49,789 nucleotides of DNA. Origin: an uncultured Oscillospiraceae bacterium (GTDB lineage Bacteria > Bacillota > Clostridia > Oscillospirales > Ruminococcaceae). The position numbers were made by a program, and so were the translations under genes. Below are positions 9,731-18,714 of this stretch, piece after piece. The number at the start of each line of letters is the position of its first letter. Positions within the stretch are counted from its first letter, which is position 1. The stretch is from NCBI GenBank assembly GCA_958448395.1, contig CAUDDP010000009.1:1-49789 (forward strand). Reading direction: 5' to 3'. The notes under the pieces are model-generated. The model ran no database searches and was not told the DNA's origin. It was given only the letters and a program-made list of their open reading frames with translations.

Positions 9731-10933
9731 ATGAAAATCAAGAAAAAATGTGTCGCCATGCTTTTGGCAGGCGGACAGGGCAGCCGTCTGTATGCACTGA
9801 CACAGAAAGTGGCAAAGCCGGCAATCCCTTATGGCGGGAAATATCGTATCATTGATTTTCCACTTTCCAACTGCACCAACTCCGGTGTGGATACAGTCGG
9901 TGTATTGACACAATATCAGCCGTTGGTATTGAATGAGTATATCGGCAATGGGCAGCCTTGGGATTTGGATAAGATGCATGGTGGTGTGCATGTTTTGCCG
10001 CCTTATCAGACCGCAGCTGGTGCTTCTTGGTATGAGGGAACTGCCAATGCCATTTATCAGAATATGGCTTTCATCGAACGGTATGATCCAGAGTATGTAA
10101 TTGTACTCGGCGGTGACCATATTTATAAAATGGATTATTCCAAAATGCTTGAATTTCATGTGGAAAATGATGCAGCAAGTACCATTGCTGTCATTGATGT
10201 GCCAAAGGAAGAGGCCTCCCGTTTTGGCATTATGACCTGTGATGAAAACAGGCGTGTAGTAGAATTTACGGAAAAGCCAAAAGAACCAAAATCGACATTG
10301 GCATCTATGGGAATTTACATCTTTACTTGGAGCAAGTTGAAGGCCTATCTGATTGAAAATGAAAATGCCAATACCGGTTCCAAGGACTTCGGAAAAGATA
10401 TTATTCCATCCATGTTGAAGAATGAAGAACGCCTGTTCGCTTATGAATTTGAAGGATACTGGAAAGATGTTGGAACACTGGATAGTTTGTGGGAAGCCAA
10501 TATGGATTTGCTCAGTCCAAGTGTGCCATTGGATTTGTATGATCCGAAGTGGAAAATTTATTCCAGACATAATAACATGCCACCACAATATATTGGATCC
10601 AATGCTCACATTGAGAATTCTATGATTACAGAAGGCAGTAATGTAGATGGTACAGTTGACTTTTCTGTGATCTCTGCTGGGGTGACGATCGAAGCAGGTG
10701 CATCTGTCAAGTACAGTATCATTATGCCGGGGACAGTCATTAAGAAGGGTGCTGTCGTAGAATATGCCATTATCGGTGAAAATTGTGTCATTGAGAGTGG
10801 TGCAAAAATTGGTAAGAGTCCAGAATCGGTTGCCAATCGGGATGATTGGGGGATTGCCGTACTGGGGCATGATATTACGGTTTCTGAAAATAAAGAAGTC
10901 GATCCAAAACAGATTATTTCAGCAAATATATAA
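9731..10933 (+). CDS. glgC: Glucose-1-phosphate adenylyltransferase, catalytic subunit
   Basis: GlgC makes ADP-glucose from ATP and glucose-1-phosphate, the committed step of glycogen synthesis. The N-terminal nucleotidyltransferase domain has LLAGGQGSRLYALT with KPAIPYGGKYR, a GTANAIYQN motif and GGDHIYKMDY. The C-terminal half is a left-handed beta-helix of hexapeptides (IENSMITEGSNV and similar). TTAGGAGGAAT sets the ATG at 9731, giving 400 residues. glgD follows after 15 bases, the usual arrangement in Firmicutes, where GlgC and GlgD form a mixed tetramer. Confidence 0.96.
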   Translation: MKIKKKCVAMLLAGGQGSRLYALTQKVAKPAIPYGGKYRIIDFPLSNCTNSGVDTVGVLTQYQPLVLNEYIGNGQPWDLDKMHGGVHVLPPYQTAAGASWYEGTANAIYQNMAFIERYDPEYVIVLGGDHIYKMDYSKMLEFHVENDAASTIAVIDVPKEEASRFGIMTCDENRRVVEFTEKPKEPKSTLASMGIYIFTWSKLKAYLIENENANTGSKDFGKDIIPSMLKNEERLFAYEFEGYWKDVGTLDSLWEANMDLLSPSVPLDLYDPKWKIYSRHNNMPPQYIGSNAHIENSMITEGSNVDGTVDFSVISAGVTIEAGASVKYSIIMPGTVIKKGAVVEYAIIGENCVIESGAKIGKSPESVANRDDWGIAVLGHDITVSENKEVDPKQIISANI

Positions 10934-10948
10934 AGGGCGGTGGCAGAA

Positions 10949-12073
10949 ATGGGTATGAACAATAAAGTATTAGGATTGATTTTTGCCAGCATCAATGACA
11001 CCAATGTTATTGATTTGACAAAGCTGCGGACAATGGGTTCGATTCCGTTCGGTGGAAGATATCGTTTGATTGACTTTCCGCTTTCTAACATGGTGAATTC
11101 CGGCATTTCTGAAGTCGGTGTAATTACAAAGTCAAATTACGGTTCCCTGCTGGATCACCTTGGCTCCGGCAGAGAATGGGACTTGACCGGTAAGACTGGC
11201 GGTCTGCATCTGTTGCCTCCGTTCAGTCATGTTGGCGGCGGTATTTATCAGGGAAGACTGGAAGCACTCAATAATGTTCGGGAATTTGTAGAACATTCTA
11301 AGTCTGAATATGTTGTGCTTTCTGACTGTGATATTGTTACAAATATTGATTTCAATGCTGCATTACAGCAACATATTGAAACGGAAGCAGATATTACTAT
11401 TATCTATGCAAAGGGCATGTATAATCAGGAGAAAAATCCGACTACGAATGTACTGAGTGTAGATCAGAACAATAATGTAACAGAAGTATTGATTACACCG
11501 GCAATTACTGGTGAGTGTAATATTTCTTTAGAGATGTTCATTATGCGGACAGATTTTCTGAAGAAGATTGTACAGGAAGCAGCAAGCAAGAGTCAGCATA
11601 GTTTGGTACGTGATGTTTTACAGGGTAGAAAAGACGAATTTATCATCAAGGGTTATGAACATAAGGGCGTATTTACCAGGATTGACAGTTTGGCTGCTTA
11701 TTATCAGGCAAATATGTCTCTACTGGAAACAGAGAACAGAACAGGTTTGTTCCGGGAAGCTGCACCGATTTACACGAAGGTTGGCGACAATGCTCCAGTA
11801 AAATACGGACTGGAATCCACTGTAAAGAATTCACTGGTTGCAGACGGATGTGTCATTGAGGGAAGTGTGGAGAATTGCGTTTTGTTCCGTGGTGTTCATA
11901 TTGGAAAGGATGCCGTTGTGAAAAATTGCGTTTTGATGCAGGGTGCACATGTTGGCGAAAAGTGTAATATTGAAGCAATTGTTGCAGATAAAAATATTGA
12001 GATTTCTAATGAGCGTGTTCTGACTGGTTCAGCAGATTTTCCGCTTTATCTGGGAAAGAATGCAAAAATCTAA
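10949..12073 (+). CDS. glgD: Glucose-1-phosphate adenylyltransferase, GlgD subunit
   Basis: GlgD is the GlgC paralogue of Firmicutes that is inactive or weakly active alone and raises GlgC activity in the heterotetramer. The substrate frame is kept (PFGGRYRLIDFPLSN) but the GlgC loop LLAGGQGSRL is replaced by IFASINDTNVIDLTKLR, removing the nucleotide-binding glycine-rich turn. The C-terminus is again a beta-helix. The ATG at 10949 lies 11 bases after AAGGG; an ATG 6 bases later and a GTG 9 bases earlier are alternatives. Length is 374 residues. Confidence 0.94.
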   Translation: MGMNNKVLGLIFASINDTNVIDLTKLRTMGSIPFGGRYRLIDFPLSNMVNSGISEVGVITKSNYGSLLDHLGSGREWDLTGKTGGLHLLPPFSHVGGGIYQGRLEALNNVREFVEHSKSEYVVLSDCDIVTNIDFNAALQQHIETEADITIIYAKGMYNQEKNPTTNVLSVDQNNNVTEVLITPAITGECNISLEMFIMRTDFLKKIVQEAASKSQHSLVRDVLQGRKDEFIIKGYEHKGVFTRIDSLAAYYQANMSLLETENRTGLFREAAPIYTKVGDNAPVKYGLESTVKNSLVADGCVIEGSVENCVLFRGVHIGKDAVVKNCVLMQGAHVGEKCNIEAIVADKNIEISNERVLTGSADFPLYLGKNAKI

Positions 12074-12100
12074 TGGAAATTGGATAGAATAAAATCATCG

Positions 12101-12133
12101 GAAGCACTGTCTTGCAGGTTGCAGCAGTGCTTC
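12101..12133 (+). promoter_or_regulatory. Stem-loop between glgD and glgA
   Basis: Perfect 9-bp stem GAAGCACTG/CAGTGCTTC with a 15-base loop; flanking TAGAATA and TATTCTG can extend it. The T-tail is weak, so it may be a partial terminator or an mRNA processing element that sets glgA level relative to glgBCD. Confidence 0.5.
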
Positions 12134-12184
12134 TATTCTGTATGATTGCAGTTACAGCAGAAAACACGGAAAGGATGAGATACA

Positions 12185-13606
12185 TTGAAAATTTTATATG
12201 CAGCAAGCGAAGCATTGCCGTTTGCAGCTTCTGGTGGATTGGCCGATGTTGTTGGTGCACTGCCAAAGGCAATGGTACAGCAGAAATATGATTGCAGAAT
12301 TGTGCTGCCGCTCTATCGAAGTGTTAAACCCGCTGTGCGGAACCAGATGACGTTTTTGAAAGATTTTACGGTAGAAATCGGTTGGAGAAAGCAGTACTGT
12401 GGTATTTATACCATTCAGCGAAATGGCGTGATTTATTATTTGCTGGATAATCCCTATTATTTTATGCGGGACGGTATGTATGGTTTTCACGATGATGGGG
12501 AGCGGTTTATTTTCTTTTCCAGAGCAGTTCTGGAGCTTCTATCGGAAGTGGAATTCTTTCCGGATTTGATTCATTGTAATGACTGGCAAACAGCAATGAT
12601 TCCTGTTTACTACGATATTTTCTATAAATATCGGCAAGGCTATGAAAAAATAAAAACGATCTACACAATTCATAATATTCAGTATCAGGGCGTTTATGGA
12701 AAGGAAGTCATTACAGAGTTAATGGGCATTCCTACCTATTATACAAATCTGCTGGAATATGACGGTTGTGTGAATCTGATGAAGGGTGCTATTGAAACAG
12801 CAGACTGTGTAACCACCGTCAGTCCAACATATGCAAAAGAAATTCTGGATCCATGGTTTTCTTACGGCATGGATCGGGAATTGGTACGCCGTCAAGACGG
12901 TGTGCGTGGCATTTTGAATGGGATAGACATAGATTTGTATAATCCAGAGACCGATCCAGATATCAAGGAGCATTACAACATAAGCCGTAGAACAGGAAAG
13001 AAAGCATGTAAAGCGGACTTGTTGGAAGAAATGAAGTGGGAAGACAATGGAATGCCTGTGATTGGTATTGTTACACGATTTGTTGCACATAAAGGCATCC
13101 ATTTGATACAGTATGCATTTCAGGAGATGCTGGAGTTGGGCTGTCGGTTTATCGTATTGGGCAGCGGTGAAAAAATTTTTGAGGACTTTTTCCGGGAAAT
13201 GCAATGTCAGCATCCAGAGCAGGTTGCAGTGCATATTGGTTTTCTGCCACAGATGGCAAAGCGGATTTATGCCGGTGCAGATATTTTCCTGATGCCATCG
13301 CAGAATGAGCCATGCGGATTGGCACAGATGGTTGCCATGCGGTATGGTACGATTCCAGTGGTTAGAGAAACTGGCGGTTTAAAGGATACTGTGACGGATG
13401 CCGGAAGCATCGGCGGAAATGGCTTTACGTTTAAGACCTATGATGCAATGGATATGCTGGATGCAGTAAGGCGTGCATGTGCACTATATCAGGATAAGAG
13501 AAAGTGGAGTGCATTGGTAAAACGTGCAATGCTCTGTGACTTTAGCTGGAATACATCTGCAAAACAGTATCTGGAATTGTATGAGGAATTTATGGAGAAA
13601 GCATAA
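12185..13606 (+). CDS. glgA: Glycogen synthase (ADP-glucose type)
   Basis: GT5 glycogen synthase of 473 residues, adding glucose from ADP-glucose to growing chains. The start is TTG, 9 bases after AAAGGA, giving MKILYAASEALPF. The N-terminal loop that is KTGGL in the E. coli enzyme is ASGGL here, so Lys15 is Ala; as far as I recall this variant occurs in clostridial GlgA. The GT-B C-terminal domain has IGIVTRFVAHKG and MPSQNEPCGLAQMVAMRYGT, containing the catalytic Glu region. A terminator follows, closing the glycogen cluster. Confidence 0.95.
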   Translation: MKILYAASEALPFAASGGLADVVGALPKAMVQQKYDCRIVLPLYRSVKPAVRNQMTFLKDFTVEIGWRKQYCGIYTIQRNGVIYYLLDNPYYFMRDGMYGFHDDGERFIFFSRAVLELLSEVEFFPDLIHCNDWQTAMIPVYYDIFYKYRQGYEKIKTIYTIHNIQYQGVYGKEVITELMGIPTYYTNLLEYDGCVNLMKGAIETADCVTTVSPTYAKEILDPWFSYGMDRELVRRQDGVRGILNGIDIDLYNPETDPDIKEHYNISRRTGKKACKADLLEEMKWEDNGMPVIGIVTRFVAHKGIHLIQYAFQEMLELGCRFIVLGSGEKIFEDFFREMQCQHPEQVAVHIGFLPQMAKRIYAGADIFLMPSQNEPCGLAQMVAMRYGTIPVVRETGGLKDTVTDAGSIGGNGFTFKTYDAMDMLDAVRRACALYQDKRKWSALVKRAMLCDFSWNTSAKQYLELYEEFMEKA

Positions 13607-13622
13607 TTTTTGAAATAAAAAC

Positions 13623-13690
13623 AAGACCTGTTTGACTTTTGCTGTTGGGTTGCCATCAGTGACAGAACAAGAAACAGGTCTTTTTCTTGT
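13623..13690 (+). terminator. Terminator after glgA
   Basis: Stem AAGACCTGTTT/AAACAGGTCTT around a 38-base structured loop, then TTTCTTGTT. It is 16 bases after glgA. Confidence 0.7.
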
Positions 13691-13775
13691 TAAGAGGAAC
13701 AAAGCCACCGCTGTCCGCCCTCTAAAGTAACAAAACGATACAGAATACCGGAAATGCAGAGGGACAAGGATGCAA

Positions 13776-13885
13776 ACTTGTACAGCGTACAACGGCGGAA
13801 GACAGGCACAGGCAGATAGCGAATTTGTCAGTGGATGTGAGACCGGTATCCATAAGAGAAAATACAAAAATGGATTTCTGTGTAA
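13776..13885. repeat. Dispersed intergenic repeat, copy A
   Basis: About 110 bp resembling 28133-28235. Around the shared GGTATC, 27 of 39 aligned bases match without gaps; to the left both have TTGTAC, ACAGGC, AGCGAA, ATTTG and GTGAG in the same order with small gaps. No gene is visible between the glgA terminator and the next promoter, so this accounts for most of the 371-base gap. Its nature (decayed mobile element or structured RNA) is unknown. Confidence 0.45.
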
Positions 13886-13900
13886 AAGGCAGAGGATACC

Positions 13901-13930
13901 TTGACAAAATGATTTTAAAAAGGGTATAAT
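13901..13930 (+). promoter_or_regulatory. Sigma-A promoter of the Bce-like operon
   Basis: TTGACA, 18 bp, TATAAT, both perfect. Transcription would start near 13937, about 40 bases before the response regulator start codon. Confidence 0.75.
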
Positions 13931-13977
13931 AGAAAAAATTCTTTGATGGAATGGCATTGGCAAATAGGAGAGACGGT

Positions 13978-14649
13978 ATGTATAAAATTTTTATCGTAGA
14001 AGATGATTCTATCATGGCAAAGGTTATGAAACAGCAGATAGAATCCTGGGGGCATTCTGTCCATCTGGCAGAGCAGTTTTCTGATATTCTTCCGGAATTT
14101 ACAGCATATGATCCGCATATGGTGCTGCTGGACATTATGCTGCCGTTTTTCAACGGGTATCATTGGTGCAGTGAAATCCGCAGGATTTCTAATGTGCCTG
14201 TCATTTTTATTTCTTCTGCCTCAGATAATATGAACATTGTGATGGCGATGAATATGGGTGGCGATGATTTTATTGCAAAGCCAGTGGATTTGAATGTGAT
14301 GATGGCAAAAATACAGGCAATGCTTCGCCGAACTTATGATATGGGTGGAAAAATTCCGGTACTGGAACATCATGGAGCGGTATTGAATCTGAATGATGCG
14401 ACTTTGCTCTATCAGGACAAGCAGCTGGATTTGACAAAAAACGAATTTCGGATTTTGCAGACGTTGTTGGAACAGAAGGGGAAGATTGTCAGTCGAGACA
14501 CCCTGATGACAAGGCTTTGGCAGATGGACTGCTACGTAGAGGAAAACACCTTGACGGTGAATGTCACACGGCTGCGGAAAAAGTTGGACAGTATTGGCTT
14601 AACTGGTTTTATCCGTACAAAAGTGGGCAGTGGTTATCTCATTGAATGA
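13978..14649 (+). CDS. OmpR-family response regulator (BceR-like)
   Basis: Two-domain response regulator of 223 residues: receiver domain with acidic pocket VEDD and phosphoacceptor D52 (VLLDIMLP), then a winged-helix DNA-binding domain (LTKNEFRILQTLLEQKGKIV, RLRKKLDSIG). The ATG at 13978 follows TAGGAG; an in-frame ATG upstream lacks a site. It is 14 bases before an intramembrane-sensing kinase and is followed by an ABC transporter of the antimicrobial-peptide type, which defines BceRS-AB-like systems. The likely target is the repeat-containing region upstream of the transporter genes. Confidence 0.9.
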   Translation: MYKIFIVEDDSIMAKVMKQQIESWGHSVHLAEQFSDILPEFTAYDPHMVLLDIMLPFFNGYHWCSEIRRISNVPVIFISSASDNMNIVMAMNMGGDDFIAKPVDLNVMMAKIQAMLRRTYDMGGKIPVLEHHGAVLNLNDATLLYQDKQLDLTKNEFRILQTLLEQKGKIVSRDTLMTRLWQMDCYVEENTLTVNVTRLRKKLDSIGLTGFIRTKVGSGYLIE

Positions 14650-14663
14650 TGGAGGGATAGAAA

Positions 14664-15671
14664 ATGCAGCTGAAAAAAGGAATTCGCATTTTATGGCATT
14701 TTCTACGGGAGCAGCGGTTTTATATGCTTCTGTTTCTTTTATTCATTGTATTGTTTACAGTGGTATTCTCCCTGTATGATTTGGCATTAGAAGCCATTTG
14801 GTATGGTGCACTGCTTTGTTTCGTGAGTACCATGTTTCTTCAAATAATTCGTTTTATTCAGTATTATTGGAAGCATTGTCATCGACAGGCATTGTTGCCT
14901 CATATTACATTTTCTTATGATGCACTGCCAGCACCGTCGACTCTGATAGAACAGGACATGCAGGAAATGGTATACACGTTGGGAAAGACCTATCATGATG
15001 TGATGACAGCATGGCAAGCACAGCAAAAAGAAAGTCTGGATTACTATAGTGCATGGGTACATCAAATCAAAACACCGATTTCGGGCATGAAGATGATGCT
15101 GCAAAGTGAAGATACAGAAGAGAATCGAATTCTTTTGGCAGAGTTGTTTCAAATTGAACAATATACAGAAATGGCATTGACCTACCTGCGGCTGGATAGC
15201 CATAGTACGGATTTTGTATTTCAGGAATATGATTTAAATACTATTATTCGACAAGCAATTCAAAAGTATGCTGCTCAGTTTGTAATGCATAAAGTCAAGC
15301 TGGTTTATGAACCGGTTTCCATAACGGTCTTGACTGATGAAAAGTGGCTGCTGTTTATCATTGAACAGCTCTTGTCCAATGCCATCAAATATACCAAACA
15401 GGGGTGTGTGACCATTACGGTAACACCGGAAAAAGTGCTGCGAATTGCCGATACCGGAATCGGTATTGCTTCAGAGGATTTGCCTCGCATCTTTGAAAAA
15501 GGCTTTACCGGGTATAATGGAAGAGCAGATAAAAAATCCACTGGATTGGGATTATATCTCTGTCAGCAGGCAGCAGAGAAGATTTCTGTTTCGCTTTCTG
15601 TTGTTTCGGAAGTAGGGAAAGGGTCTGTCTTTTCTGTTCATCTGTATATTCCGCCGTTGATAGTGGAATAA
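14664..15671 (+). CDS. Intramembrane-sensing histidine kinase (BceS-like)
   Basis: Sensor kinase of 335 residues. Two transmembrane helices (about 20-40 and 43-63) have almost no extracellular loop between them, as in BceS kinases, which sense peptide stress through their partner transporter instead of a sensor domain of their own. Phosphoacceptor H133 lies in WVHQIKTPISGMK; the ATPase domain has N-box EQLLSNAIKYT, G1 IADTGIGIA and G2 STGLGLYL. It ends where a 116-base regulatory gap begins before the ATPase gene. Confidence 0.92.
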   Translation: MQLKKGIRILWHFLREQRFYMLLFLLFIVLFTVVFSLYDLALEAIWYGALLCFVSTMFLQIIRFIQYYWKHCHRQALLPHITFSYDALPAPSTLIEQDMQEMVYTLGKTYHDVMTAWQAQQKESLDYYSAWVHQIKTPISGMKMMLQSEDTEENRILLAELFQIEQYTEMALTYLRLDSHSTDFVFQEYDLNTIIRQAIQKYAAQFVMHKVKLVYEPVSITVLTDEKWLLFIIEQLLSNAIKYTKQGCVTITVTPEKVLRIADTGIGIASEDLPRIFEKGFTGYNGRADKKSTGLGLYLCQQAAEKISVSLSVVSEVGKGSVFSVHLYIPPLIVE

Positions 15672-15686
15672 TGCAGCACCTTACAA

Positions 15687-15754
15687 AAATGTCACATAAA
15701 ACAGCCGAAATGTCACAGGATGCAATGGCGACATTTCGGCTGTTGTGGTATCAT
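15687..15754 (+). promoter_or_regulatory. Candidate BceR-type operator and activated promoter of the ABC genes
   Basis: AAATGTCACA occurs twice as a direct repeat with starts 21 bp apart (15687 and 15708), two helical turns, as OmpR-family regulators like. The second copy is also part of a perfect 14-bp inverted repeat ACAGCCGAAATGTC/GACATTTCGGCTGT (15701-15714, 15730-15743). Directly after comes a -10-like TATCAT (15749-15754) with a very poor -35, as expected of an activator-dependent promoter. The inverted repeat could also form an RNA hairpin. Confidence 0.55.
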
Positions 15755-15787
15755 AGAACCATACTGAACAAAAGGAGGCTGTTTCAA

Positions 15788-16552
15788 ATGGCAATGTTAG
15801 AAGTACAGTGTTTGAAAAAAATCTATACGACAAGGTTTGGCGGCAATCAGGTGCAGGCGTTGTCGGAGGTTTCGTTTTCTGTGGAAACAGGGGAGTATGT
15901 GGCAATCATGGGGGAATCTGGTTCCGGGAAAACCACTTTGCTGAATATTTTAGCGGCACTGGATAAGCCCACCAATGGAAAAGTGTTTCTGGATGGAAAA
16001 GACCTGACGGCAGTCAAAGAACGGGAAATTGCAGCTTTTCGGCGGGATAACTTGGGGTTTGTCTTTCAGGATTTCAACCTATTGGATACATTTTCCCTTA
16101 AAGATAATATCTTTTTACCGCTGGTGCTGGCAGGAAAGTCGGCAAAGGAAATGGAGCAGCGGTTGCAGCCGATTGCAGAACAGTTGGGGATCACGAAGTT
16201 GTTAGACAAATATCCCTATGAAGTTTCTGGCGGTCAAAAACAACGTGCTGCGGTTGCAAGAGCCTTAATTTCCAAACCAAAGCTGATTTTGGCAGATGAA
16301 CCAACCGGTGCATTGGATTCCAAGTCTACAGACAGTTTGTTGGATGTTTTTTCTGCCATTCATGCAACTGGACAGACAATTCTAATGGTAACACATTCTA
16401 CAAAGGCAGCAAGCCGTGCTGGAAGAGTGTTGTTTATTAAGGATGGTATGCTGTTCCATCAGATTTACCGTGGCAACTGTACCAATGAGCAGTTATATCA
16501 AAAGATATCAGATACACTGACACTGTTGGCAACAGGAGGCGAGCAGGCATGA
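15788..16552 (+). CDS. ABC transporter ATP-binding protein (BceA-like)
   Basis: MacB/BceA-type ATPase of 254 residues that powers the FtsX-like permease encoded next. Walker A is GESGSGKTT at 42-50, signature VSGGQKQRAAVARAL, Walker B LILADEPTGALD and an H-loop MVTHSTKAASRA. The ATG at 15788 follows a strong AAAGGAGG; upstream in-frame ATGs fall inside the operator repeats. The stop overlaps the permease ATG (ATGA). Family members remove peptide antibiotics from lipid II-cycle targets and signal to the kinase. Confidence 0.93.
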   Translation: MAMLEVQCLKKIYTTRFGGNQVQALSEVSFSVETGEYVAIMGESGSGKTTLLNILAALDKPTNGKVFLDGKDLTAVKEREIAAFRRDNLGFVFQDFNLLDTFSLKDNIFLPLVLAGKSAKEMEQRLQPIAEQLGITKLLDKYPYEVSGGQKQRAAVARALISKPKLILADEPTGALDSKSTDSLLDVFSAIHATGQTILMVTHSTKAASRAGRVLFIKDGMLFHQIYRGNCTNEQLYQKISDTLTLLATGGEQA

Positions 16553-18555
16553 AACGGAATCTCTATCCCAAATTAGCATGGCATGGCATCATTAAAAATC
16601 AAAAAAACTATTTGCCATTTTTGCTCACCAGTATTGGCATTACAATGATGTATTATATCATTTCCTACCTGACTTATAGTAAATCGGTCTATGAAATGCG
16701 TGGCGGACAGGAAATGCAGATGATTTTGTCATGGGGAACGGCTGTTGTTGCCATCTTTGCAGCAATTTTTCTGTTCTATATGAACTCTTTTCTCATGCGA
16801 AGGAGAAAGACCGAATTTGGTCTGTACAATATTCTTGGTATGGGAAAATGGAATATTGCTCGTATCTTGTTCTGGCAGAATTTCATGCTATTTGTTGCTT
16901 CTCTGTTAGGTGGTCTTGGATTAGGCGTAGTGCTCTCAAAGTTTTCGGAACTATGTGCAGCGAAGATATTGAGTAACAATAGTCCGCTTGGTTTTACGAT
17001 TGAACCAAATGCCGTTCGGAATACAGTTTTGCTGACAGCGGTTTCCTATGGATTGATCCTGCTATATTCACTGGGACAGATTCATGTCTCCAAACCGATT
17101 GCCCTGCTCCGTGGTGAAAAAACTGGTGAAAAACCGCCGAAAGCCCGTTGGCTGCTGGCATTGATTGGCTTGGTGATGTTGGGGATTGCCTATTACTTAT
17201 CCATTACCATTGAAGAGCCAATTGCAGCATTTTCCACTTTTTTCGTTGCTGTCCTGCTGGTGATTCTGGCAACGTATCTGTTGTTTATCTGTGGTTCGGT
17301 TGCCCTGTGTAAAATGCTGCAAAAAAATAAGCATTATTACTATCAGCTGCGACATTTTGTGTCCGTTTCCTCTATGAGTTATCGTATGAAGCGAAATGGT
17401 GCGAGCCTTGCCTCCATTTGCATTTTATCTACAATGGTGCTGGTCATGATTTCTTCTTCCCTTTGTTTATATGTCGGCTCAGAAGATAGCCTGCACAATC
17501 GTTATCCACGGGATATTGAAATCACCGCAGAGGCTTCTTCTGATATAGATGCCATGCAGCAAATTATTTCTGATGTCTTACAGGAGAAGCAGTTGACTGC
17601 GGAAAACGAATTTGAAGTCACAGTGCTCAGTGTATCTGGACTGTTGGAAGGTGACCATGTTCTCATGGATTTGAATGAGAACGACGGTTCCTATATTGAT
17701 TACAATAAGATATTGATGATGGGAATTCTTACACTGGATGAGTATAACCGTTTGGCTGGAGTATCTGAAACATTGGAAGAGGGAGAAATTTTAGTACACA
17801 TGTTCCGAAAGCCATATGATTATGACACCATTCAGCTTGGAGAGATGACACCATTGCATATCAAAAAACAAGTGGATGAATTTCTTCAAGATGGTGATGC
17901 TGTTGCATCGGTAGCTGCAACCATGTACATTGTGGTAAAAGATGATGCTGCTTTGCAAGCAATTTACAACATGCAGAAAGAGACGTATGGAACTAATGCC
18001 TCTATATTACAATATCAGTATGCTTTTGATGTACAGGCAGATGCGGATACGGAAATCGCAGTAAAAAAAGAAATCGAAAATCGTTTTTCTACAGCTATTG
18101 ACAATGGTGCAAATTTGCAAAGCTATTCGTGCCGCAGCTTAGAAGAACAACGTTACAGTTTCTATTCATTGTATGGTGGCTTGCTCTTTCTTGGAATTCT
18201 GTTGAGTATTGTTTTCTTATTTGGGACTGTTTTGATTATGTATTATAAGCAGATTTCAGAGGGCTATGAAGATGCAGCCCGATTTGAGATTATGCAGAAA
18301 GTGGGTATGACAAAACCAGAAATCAAAAAGAGTATCAATTCACAGATTCTGACGGTCTTTGCAGCCCCATTGTTGGCAGCTGGTGTGCATACTGCATTTG
18401 CCTTTCCGTTGGTACGGCGGCTGTTGATTCTATTCGGTTTGACCAATACACCGCTGTTGATTGGGATTACTGTTGTGAGCTTTTTAATTTTTGCAGTATT
18501 GTATGTACTGATGTATAAATTCACATCGCATAGTTATTATCAGCTGGTGAAGTAA
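16549..18555 (+). CDS. ABC transporter permease, FtsX/BceB-like
   Basis: Permease of 668 residues with BceB layout: a first helix, FtsX-type helices 2-4 (about 60-180), further helices near 200-260 and 285-310, then an extracellular domain of about 200 residues (about 320-530) rich in acidic residues, and a last FtsX helix set (about 545-665). BceB extracellular domains bind or sense the lipid II/peptide complex. ATGA overlap with the ATPase gene indicates coupled translation. The natural ligand cannot be told from sequence. Confidence 0.92.
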   Translation: MKRNLYPKLAWHGIIKNQKNYLPFLLTSIGITMMYYIISYLTYSKSVYEMRGGQEMQMILSWGTAVVAIFAAIFLFYMNSFLMRRRKTEFGLYNILGMGKWNIARILFWQNFMLFVASLLGGLGLGVVLSKFSELCAAKILSNNSPLGFTIEPNAVRNTVLLTAVSYGLILLYSLGQIHVSKPIALLRGEKTGEKPPKARWLLALIGLVMLGIAYYLSITIEEPIAAFSTFFVAVLLVILATYLLFICGSVALCKMLQKNKHYYYQLRHFVSVSSMSYRMKRNGASLASICILSTMVLVMISSSLCLYVGSEDSLHNRYPRDIEITAEASSDIDAMQQIISDVLQEKQLTAENEFEVTVLSVSGLLEGDHVLMDLNENDGSYIDYNKILMMGILTLDEYNRLAGVSETLEEGEILVHMFRKPYDYDTIQLGEMTPLHIKKQVDEFLQDGDAVASVAATMYIVVKDDAALQAIYNMQKETYGTNASILQYQYAFDVQADADTEIAVKKEIENRFSTAIDNGANLQSYSCRSLEEQRYSFYSLYGGLLFLGILLSIVFLFGTVLIMYYKQISEGYEDAARFEIMQKVGMTKPEIKKSINSQILTVFAAPLLAAGVHTAFAFPLVRRLLILFGLTNTPLLIGITVVSFLIFAVLYVLMYKFTSHSYYQLVK

Positions 18556-18558
18556 AGG

Positions 18559-18714
18559 ATGAAAGAGAAACTTGTTATGGTAACGGGTATGGCATTGTTG
18601 GCAGTTTTAGCAATTCCCATCGGCATTTTGATTTTGCTGGCAACGATTATTTGGAATGGCATGGATTGGATCCTTCGCTTTTGGGAACGGCGAAAATGGA
18701 GGTCACACAGATGA
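18559..18714 (+). CDS. 51-residue single-pass membrane protein
   Basis: Small gene between the permease and the lipoprotein. It encodes 51 residues starting MKEKLVMVTGMALLAVLAIP; one hydrophobic helix (about 8-33) is followed by an aromatic and very basic tail (WILRFWERRKWRSHR). It starts 3 bases after the permease stop, with GGTGA 8 bases upstream, and its TGA overlaps the ATG of the next gene (ATGA). The tight fit on both sides is the main evidence that it is real; an internal ATG at 18577 is an alternative start. No family recognised. It may be an accessory subunit or regulator of the transporter or kinase. Confidence 0.65.
   Translation: MKEKLVMVTGMALLAVLAIPIGILILLATIIWNGMDWILRFWERRKWRSHR

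Noticed and set aside
12101..12133. glgD-glgA hairpin as a strong terminator
   Set aside because: The stem is good but the T-tail is weak and glgA has no clear promoter of its own behind it.
13484..13963. Minus-strand frame of 159 codons across the glgA end and repeat A
   Set aside because: It overlaps glgA and its terminator, lacks a start context, and its composition is that of antisense reading.
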